NCBI RefSeq assembly: GCF_000003815.2 | Contig: NC_049982.1 | Location: forward strand, 21,756,701 to 21,818,700 | From: Branchiostoma floridae | Taxonomy: Eukaryota; Chordata; Leptocardii; Amphioxiformes; Branchiostomatidae | DNA length: 62,000 bases | Direction: 5' to 3' | In this document: piece by piece, positions 54,425 to 62,000 of the stretch | Numbering within the stretch: the stretch's first letter is position 1 | How the letters are laid out: every line of letters starts with the position of its first letter | Notes under the pieces: generated by a model | What the model was told of the DNA's origin: nothing | Databases searched by the model: none | What the model saw: only the letters and a program-made list of their open reading frames with translations | Program-made: the position numbers and the translations under genes

Positions 54425-56179
54425 AGGGATTGGTTCTTTGTGCTTGTAACCGTAGGTTAAGTATGGTTTTCATTTAATTAGAAGAAAGAATGTACAAAGA
54501 ATCGTGACTCCATAAATCTACAAACGCATAACGTTATATTAGAAAGGTCAAAGTAAGCGAGATAAATACGTGTTATTATATTGGCGAAGCCGCAGTGTAT
54601 TGTTTAGATATGTCAAGCCATTCATTGAGTTGACTGCTATAACAGACAAGCACTGAGGGCTAGGCGTTTTCATACGCACTCAAAGGATTTCTTTGATTGT
54701 TTGCTTCCTTGCTAATGCATTTTGTATGTAGGATAACTAAAAAGCTACACCCCAGAGGCCGTGTTATTTTCCAATGGATTATGTATCGATGATGTTTAAT
54801 CACTCGGCATTTTGCAGAATTCCACTTGTGGTAAATTACACGACGCGTCAATGATTTCAAAACAACATGGTACTCATGATCACTGACTCCGTGCAGCCAA
54901 TGTATTCTATATACCTACGTATACATGTTGATAACGTTATAACTAGAAAGGCCGACATTTGCTTAAGAGCAAATACAGCATATTTCAGCCATACCCCTTC
55001 CCACGCAACATTGGACTGTTCCAAATCACCCCTGCGCAAAAATGGAACATCCTCTTAACAGTACATTATCCCCCAAAGTGGACTGGTATTGTGAATTGAT
55101 TCCAGGTAAAAACAGAGCTTGCTTCTATTTTTCAGAAAATGACAATAATCACACCTTCCATTCAGAAAATTTTCATCATGACTGAAAATTGTTGAATGAC
55201 TTCATGTAATGTCATTAACAATTTTCAGTACGATAACTAGGTGTAAGTTTAAAAAAGTATAAGCTCCTTGTGATGTGGGTACATTTATTATTGCAGTGAA
55301 CTTTTTTTATTCAAGTAGGGCATACGATTTAATAATTATCAAGCAGGTGCAGGTACTGTAGGAGCGTTTGTTTTCTTCAAGCTGTAAAACTGTTAAACTG
55401 TTTTACTTTGTATGCAATCAGCCATCGAGCCTATTCTTATTTTAGTTTAACAACTTCCTGCCAGACCCGGAAGATACGATTGAACCTTGTTCGAGGATTT
55501 ATTTTCGTCTGTCTGGTCAGTCTGTTCATACCCTGGCGCTGAGAGTGTTTTATTGGGCTGAAACTCTGGCAGTTTAAAGTTACTTACAATTTAAATGTTC
55601 AAAATTTATGTCAAACAACAACAGCACTAGGAAATGTGGCCACTATAGACAGTTGGTCACTATAGAGAAAATGCTGATCTATTGACTAGGAGCCATACGT
55701 TACACATGATTTCAGTACACTGATCATGATTTAATCATATAAACATTGCACAGGTAAGCCAATTGTTTAGATGTACAATTAAGTTCAAATAATTCTGAAG
55801 AGAAATATTGATGAGAAAATAATCATTCTCGCCACTGTCTAACTTATAATTACGTATCAAAACTAAACGCAGATTTTCTAACTAACGCACCTTTCGCCGA
55901 CTTCATCAAAGGACCGCCGGCTATCAATCAAACACGGCTGTTGATTAGACTTAAGAGTTTCAAACAGTCGTGTGCTGTGTGCCAGTTGACAGCGAACTTC
56001 ATGCTACGTGATGTTTTACATTGCTTGGACCTTCTTTCCTACAGCGGTGCTTCTACAAAATATTTAGACTGTAACACTGAGTCCCACATGTTTTATAGAA
56101 TAGAATTTGACGCAGAACAGCGTTTTTTGCTGGGTATTTTTCTTGAAACACGTCCGTGGGAATATCAGCGAGGCGGCGA
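54425..56179. other. Intergenic DNA, nothing recognised
   Basis: A/T-rich sequence without exon-like frames. A pair of opposed GAAAATTTTCA..ACTGAAAATTG strings near 55165-55230 makes a weak inverted repeat. Confidence 0.5.
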
Positions 56180-57535
56180 CGTAGGGATATCAGACCGTCA
56201 ACAAAAGTCGCACGGCGGCTAACGGCGCAGCGAAGATACTAGCGCTATAAATAAGCACTTCAACTAAGGATGGCAACCCGTACAATATTTTTGTATACTG
56301 TTGAGCTAAGTAAAGTTTGTTGTTTGTGAGGTTTTAGTTGTCTTTGAAGCTTTGACCCGAAATATTTTAAAGTCAAACTGCTGAAGAGAAGTAAGTGACT
56401 GCTACGATTATCGTAGATATGGCCCTAAAAAAACTGATAAAAGAAGCCTTCTCAATAGTTTAAATGCAAGAGCTTCCAGGGGGGCTTCGCCCACCTGGGT
56501 CCCCCCACAGTGGCCCTGCCCCTGGACCCCGCCAGGGACATTCGGCGGCCCCCGGACCCCTGTCCGACGCTTTGAAAAAATCCTGTCGAGAAGTCTGTAC
56601 GGCCTGAGTCTTCAAGTTAACGTATTGTGTGGTCCCGCTTATGAAAATTAATTAGCCTTTGTTTTCCTCTTCGCTGATTGGCTGAACCATTAATTGAATT
56701 AACTCTTCCTGCCGGCTAGACGCAGGTGCAGATGTCGGCTCTGTGGGGTGAACGTCCGAAAGGTCATGGCATGGAGAACGAAAGAAAACCAATTTCCCCT
56801 AAAAAAAGTGCTGTAATTAAGCCTTTTACAGTACTTTATTCCAAAAATTTTACTTGGATCATTTTACCAACTATCTTATGCCTATCTATACCAAATGTTA
56901 CTCATACCAGGGTACAGGGGTGCCAAATATACCGTTATAAGACCGTCAACAACAGTCGCACGGAGCTAACAGCGCAGCGAAAATACCATCGCTAGCGTTT
57001 CAACTTCGGATAACAAGTTATAAGTACTGTTGAACTCAGTAACGTTAAAGTTTGTTTTTAGTTGCCTTTGACGGTTTGACCTGAAATAGTGTTACGCTAA
57101 ACTCCTGAAGAGAAGTTAAGTGACTGCTGCGATTATCATAGATATGCCCCTAAGAACTGATACAATACAAAGCCTTCTGAATAGTCTAAAATGCGAGAGC
57201 CTTGGGCGGGCTTCGCTCCCCCTGGCAGGAACACTGCTATATACGGGATCATGAGGCCCCGCTTATGAATATTAATTAGCCTTTGGCCTCCTCTTCGCTG
57301 ATTGGCTAGGTCTTTGATTCAATTAACTCTCCGGCTGACGCGCACAGGTGTGGCTCTGTGCGGGGTCACGGAAGGTCACGTCAGGAGGCCAAAAGAAAAC
57401 AAATTTCCCCTCAGAAAAGTGCCAAAATTAATCATTTTAAAGTTGTTTATGTCAAAAATTTTACTTGAATCCTGTTACCAAGTATCTAATGCCTATCTAT
57501 ACCAAATTTCAGGTCATTTAATTGTAATACCAGGG
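56180..57535. repeat. Two tandem copies of a roughly 750-bp repeat
   Basis: CAGACCGTCAACAAAAGTCG at about 56190 and AAGACCGTCAACAACAGTCG at about 56939 begin parallel blocks. Both contain GCTAACNGCGCAGCGAA, CTGAAGAGAAGT, AAGTGACTGCTNCGATTATC and ATTAATTAGCCTTTG. Similarity is imperfect, so the duplication is old or the two are independent copies of one element. Confidence 0.65.
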
Positions 57536-58170
57536 TACAGGGGCCAAAAGTGTCCTTTTTTGGTCAAAAATTGGCCCAAAATCGCAAAAAATTAGCATTT
57601 TGTTGCACTGTACACCAAAAGTGTTATTGAATTTATATGAAGGGATTATCAAGGCACATCTGTGTCAAATTTCAGCTCATTCGGTTGCAATACCAAGGTA
57701 CAGGAGCCAAAAGTGTCCTTTTTTGGTCAAAAATTGGTAAAAAAATCGCAAAAATAAGCATTTTGTTGTACTGTACACCAAAAGTGTTATCGAATTTATA
57801 TGGGGGCATTATCAAGGCACATCTCTGTCAAATTTCAGCTCATTTGGTTGTAATACCAGGGTACAGGGGCCAAAAGTGTCCTTTTATGGTCAAAAATTGG
57901 TAAAAAAATCGCAAAAATAAGCATTTTGTTGTACTGTACACCAAAAGTGTTATCGAATTTATATGGGGGCATTATCAAGGCACATCTCTGTCAAATTTCA
58001 GCTCATTTGGTTGTAATACCAGGGTACAGGGGCCAAAATATACAGTTTTGGTCTAAAATTGACCAAAAAATCTCAATAAAATCATTTTAGAGGCAGATAT
58101 GAAAAAACTGAGAAAAAATCATCAAGGTATTGGCCCATTCTACCCCTGTGCCAAATTTCAGGTCATTCGG
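57480..58170 (+). repeat. 163-bp tandem repeat, four units
   Basis: GGGCCAAAAGTGTCCTTTT or a variant recurs at about 57545, 57708, 57871 and 58034, exactly 163 bases apart. Each unit holds AAATTTCAGCTCATTTGGTT, TACCAGGGTACAGG and TGTACTGTACACCAAAAGTG. The last unit is diverged. A GAAAGAAA microsatellite follows at 58208-58242. Confidence 0.85.
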
Positions 58171-58571
58171 TCCAGGAACGGCGGAGATGAATCACTTTGA
58201 AGATTTGACAGGAGAAAGAAGAAAGAAAGAAAGAAAGAAGAAACATTACGAATACAATATATTTCACCATACTATGTATGGCTGAAATATAATCAATTGT
58301 ATAGGTTGAATTGTGTACGTCGTTACTCGATACCTCAGGTGAATAAGTTCTGGTTCAACTGCTTCTTCCTCTTTACGATAGTTCGCGGCTTTATCCGTTG
58401 TTTAAAAAAATAGTGTATTTAAGGATATCAAGTCGACTGCATGTTGCAAAATATGAATCTAACACCGTGCGAATACAAGATTTACCTAAATACACTGTTT
58501 TTTATACAACGGATATAGGTTACCCCCGCGTTTCAACTGTAAACTTAACTCATTATGAACACTCCATTTTC

Positions 58572-58622
58572 TGCCTACCGTAAAATTAAATCCCCGTGAA
58601 CGTTAGCATTCCCACCTTTACA
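58572..58622. repeat. Fragment of the TTCGCGGT-type MITE
   Basis: CCGTAAAATTAAATCCCCGT..CACCTTTACAG resembles one end of the MITE at 10155 and 50281. Only about 50 bases remain. Confidence 0.5.
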
Positions 58623-58639
58623 GCAGTGGCATCTATTCA

Positions 58640-59285
58640 GGTTTGTAACGTTAATGGCAAACATGCTATAGAGGCTATGAATGAATAAACAGTCATTGGG
58701 TTTTAACATCTAGAAAGGGAACGGGCACAGGAGACCAGAAAGTTTTTGTAGGGTTTTCTGTCAAACTTCCAATAATGTATATATGTATGTTAATACTACT
58801 ACTAGTAACTACTACAGTTTAAAGGTCAAAGGTTAAAACTACATGTATAAAAGTTCTGTCCTCTCCCTCCCCTCACCTAAGGTCGACGACTTGACCAAAG
58901 TTCAATCCCTTCGGCACATTTGTACATAGCAGCTTAATATGAAAACTTGCCTGTCTGGGAAGATGTTGATGAATATTCTGCATAAAAGCGTGAGAGTCAC
59001 CAATCTCCGAAGACTTAAAACTTCACTGGTTTCTTCTCGACAGCTATCCAAGTCTCTACAAGACTCTATTTCTACAAGACAAAGGTGGGGCATTTCGTAT
59101 TCAGTTAGTATTCATAAACACGAAGAATTCTATCAGCTCCAGGTTTGGGAATGCGCGGTTTGGTTGAGAAGCATTTTGTCTCATTTGCTGCTTCTAGTTG
59201 CTGATTGGCTGAGCATCTAATTGATTTACACTTAGCCAGCGGGCCACCTGGACGAGCCAGGTGCATGGGGTCACGACAATTTAAA
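58640..59285. other. Intergenic or promoter DNA before the acyl-CoA synthetase gene
   Basis: No exon-like frame is convincing. ATTGGCTGAG near 59200 contains an inverted CCAAT box, about 80 bases upstream of the candidate first exon, which would fit a promoter. Confidence 0.35.
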
Positions 59286-59331
59286 ATGGTGGCCGCTACC
59301 GCAGAGCGACTACCGCAACCTGTCATGACGG
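59286..59331 (+). CDS. Candidate first exon of the acyl-CoA synthetase gene
   Basis: ATGGTGGCCGCTACC opens 15 codons and one extra base, ending at a GTATGT donor in phase 1. It would join the next exon at 59636 in frame (T-E-A-V-H-L). The resulting N-terminus is not an obvious mitochondrial presequence, and the 59636 acceptor is poor in pyrimidines, so the assignment is tentative. Confidence 0.35.
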
Positions 59332-59635
59332 GTATGTAGGCCAGACAGTAATATAATTCTATTGCTGACATCTAACATTACATCAGACATGGCGTATGAT
59401 GCGATAGCGCGAAACACATGACCAGTAAAGTAACAAGGTGCCAATATACCGAAGATGAAGAGATCAGGAGCTTCTTGGACTGTCTTTTTTTTCTTTTCAT
59501 GATTGTTTCTTCTGCGAATCCCAGAGGATTTCATAATTTTCATGTAAATTGGATGGAAACGTAAAATATGTAGGAACGATCTGACTGTGCTGTTGATGTT
59601 ATAACGTTACAGTCTATATGGAGTGGACACTTCAG

Positions 59636-61891
59636 AAGCTGTCCACCTGACCCACAGCTACCGCCATGGTCTGGGCGCCGCCCCGCTCCAGGGTGTCACC
59701 ATTGGGCAGAAACTCCAGCAGACCGTACAGAAGTTCCCCAATCGGGAGATGTTCGTCTTCAAGAGGGGAAACGTTCGCCGGACGTTCCAACAGTTTTTTG
59801 AAGAGGTAACGCTGTAACAAAGATGAGATTTTATGCAAATCTTAATGGTTTTTCACTGCAGAGTAATAGTATCGTTACCCCGTGTTTATATTGTCTTCGC
59901 ACTAACGGTACTATGTCGACAGTCCTCAAGTTTATAGGTCTAGCTACTCTAGATTTAACCATCCAACATGGCGGCTGTGACGTCAGAACTGACAAGACTC
60001 TGTGTTCCTCTCCAGTGTGATCAGTTGGCAGCAGGGCTGGTGGCCTTGGGGCTCAAAAGAGGGGACAGGGTTGGGATGTGGGGGCCGAACACACTGGAGT
60101 GGGTATTGACGCAGTTCGCAACAGCCAGGGCTGGCTTGATCATGGTAAGCGCTGCCAAGAAATACGAGTCTTGACTCGTGCGCTATTGCATATAAACAAC
60201 AAGAGCAAGCAACAGAGACTATCACATCTTCATAGTTATTTAGATATTCAAATATTTACTATCGTCTAAAACTTTTCACAGCAGAGACGAATTTGATAGC
60301 ATAATTAACTAATTAAAGCACACTACTCTTCATATAACGTCATGTTAGCACAAGATTTAGTTGCGACAAGTCGCTTGATTCAAAATAGATGCTGCACAAC
60401 AACGTTATATACTATTGCGCCAGAGCGTTATTCCGTTCTATTCTTTAATCTGCAAAACTGGCATTTTCTCCCCTCAAGGTGAGCATAAATCCAGCATACC
60501 AGGTCAACGAGCTGGTCCATGCGCTGAAAAAGGTAAATAAAACAGCATTGTTGACTTTGTTCTCAGTTGCGTTACTGTTTCCGTTCGTATTTTTGCAACG
60601 TTGAAACGCAGTGTCCGTCTGTTACCTAACTCCCGCCTGTACTGAAATTCACACTGAAGTCTTTTTCATCTTTTTTAATACAAGTAACGTATCTCAAAGC
60701 TCGGCATTTTCTTGCAGATTGCTGCAGATGTTTACTTTACTTTTTGTTTTGTTAATAAAGCTTTTTCTATTCATACCCTAACATGAACATGTCAGTGTGT
60801 ATTAACTTTCCAAGTTCAACCTTCCAACATGGCGGACAATACTTACCTTATAGTCACGTGAGTGCAAACATCCCCTAACGCTGTGTGTCCATCTTTCTTA
60901 GGTTGGATGCCGTGCCATCATCTCAGCCTCTACCTTTAAGACTCAAGATTATTATAAGATGCTTCACCAAGCGCTCCCTGAACTGGACAGATGCAAGGCT
61001 GGGCAGCTGAAAGCGAAAGGGTATAGTCCAAATGGACGTGTGTCGTGTTTTATTTTTCCTTCTTTCAAGCAAGGCTTTTGGATGTTGTTTGTCACTAGAT
61101 TCCTGATATGGTATTGTGTCGTCTACAACTATTATATATGGTCCCCTCTTGTCTACATGTATAATTGGCTTATTTGAAAACAAATAACATTGTCTCAAAT
61201 ATGACAGCCAAAACGGCTGAATTGCGTTCAGACATTACATTAGATTCAATTCTGTATCTGTATCTGTAATAATAGATCACGACAAGGACAAAAACAGTAT
61301 TTGCGGGAAAGGACGAAGTAATACGTCTAGAGAGGGGTTTTATAGAAGGTCAGACGTCTTCGCATCCGTCTGATTCCCCTTGTGTTACCGTTTCCAGTTT
61401 GCCAATGCTTGAAACAATCATCATGCTTGGCGAGGAAAAATTTCCGGGAACTTTCTCGTTCCCGGAAGTCCAAGAAATGGGTGACCACGCCCACAGGAGG
61501 ACTGTCCTGGAAATGCAGGACAAGCTGCAGTTTGATGATCCAATCAACATCCAGTTTACATCCGTAAGTTATTTTTTCAAATCAGCATCATGTTAACTCG
61601 TACATTGGCGAATTGATCCTTGAGTCAGGTCATTGTCATTACCATGCAATGCATACAGTACATCATTTTCTTTTATGAAAAAAAGAAACTCTACATAACA
61701 AACACTGAAATAGTTTAGAAGCACGTTTAGAAGACTATCTTGAAATATTTGCCAAGAAATGTTGGCTTGCTATTTGACGACGGGATGTCTCACAGGGAAC
61801 CACGGGAAGACCAAAGGGTGCGACTTTAACTCATCACAACATCGTGAACAACCAATGGTTCGTCGGACGTCGGCTGGGATATCATGAAATG
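59636..61891 (+). CDS. ACSF2-like medium-chain acyl-CoA synthetase, 5' exons
   Basis: Six exons join in consistent phases: 59636-59805, 60016-60144, 60479-60532, 60902-61020, 61398-61563 and 61796-61891. The protein begins [20 protein letters not shown], continues [40 protein letters not shown] and [19 protein letters not shown], and reaches the AMP-binding signature [12 protein letters not shown], which is split by the intron between 61563 and 61796. This order and wording are those of the ACSF2 family (ATP-dependent activation of fatty acids to acyl-CoA, mitochondrial in vertebrates). About 230 residues are seen; the adenylate-forming core and C-terminal domain lie beyond the window. The first exon is uncertain (candidate at 59286). 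No lesion is seen. The gene is not part of the duplicated module. Confidence 0.85.
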
Positions 61892-62000
61892 GTCTGAACT
61901 TTTCTGTGACATGATGTCATGGCTATTTCTGCTGACATGCTTATGATGTGTTTTTATTCATGAACACATAAAGACAATGTGGCGTTGCACTCAAGTTATA

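Overview
The window looks like chordate invertebrate DNA, most likely a lancelet (Branchiostoma). Genes are small multi-exon genes with GT-AG introns of a few hundred bases. They include an LRR receptor with repeated IQPYAVAY-type tail motifs and a GPI-tailed cyclase-family hydrolase. Non-LTR retrotransposons, MITEs and long foldback elements fill much of the space between them. The species call is inference; no search was run. Seven N gaps interrupt the sequence (5475-5587, 8947-9111, 12699-12881, 30013-30112, 31214-31524, 32412-32512, 33955-34054).

Layout. Unit A (1 to about 13320) and unit B (about 29764 to 54345) are two near-identical copies of one gene module. The module is a minus-strand LRR transmembrane receptor gene head-to-head with two tandem plus-strand genes of the metal-dependent cyclase family (PF04199; KynB/isatin-hydrolase-like, HTGTHxDAPAHF motif). 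In unit A the LRR gene is intact (1878-3877), cyclase gene 1 is intact (5029-7894) and cyclase gene 2 (9340-12901) is broken: it has a 1-nt frameshift, an assembly gap and no exons 5-6. In unit B the LRR gene is intact apart from a gap (31697-33694). Cyclase gene 3 (37478-45929) carries a 5-nt frameshift and a 6.2-kb foldback element in intron 1. Cyclase gene 4 has intact exons 2-6 (51580-54345). Between genes 3 and 4 lie relics of a third module copy: an LRR first-exon fragment at 47753-47862, a cyclase exon 1 at 48063 and an orphan cyclase exon 2 at 48577.

Between the units sit the 3' end of an unrecognised plus-strand gene (13969-15542, poly(A) signal near 16645), a nearly complete minus-strand Tx1/L1-like LINE (ORFs 17147-22613, 5' repeats to about 23310) and a 4-kb foldback element (23538-27503) bounded by TTAA. 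Right of unit B are intergenic DNA, a tandem-repeat tract (56180-58170) and the 5' part of an ACSF2-like acyl-CoA synthetase gene (59636 to beyond 61891).

Mobile DNA: a Harbinger-type insertion (34879-37447) has its exact empty site in unit A. Two large foldback elements carry perfect RFX X-box palindromes. One of them contains about 1.6 kb of a 10-bp repeat built on AACCGGTT, the Grainyhead consensus. Two 5'/3'-truncated LINE fragments, a tRNA-derived SINE and several MITEs complete the inventory. A main caveat: lancelets are highly polymorphic, so units A and B could be two haplotypes placed end to end by the assembler rather than a true segmental duplication.
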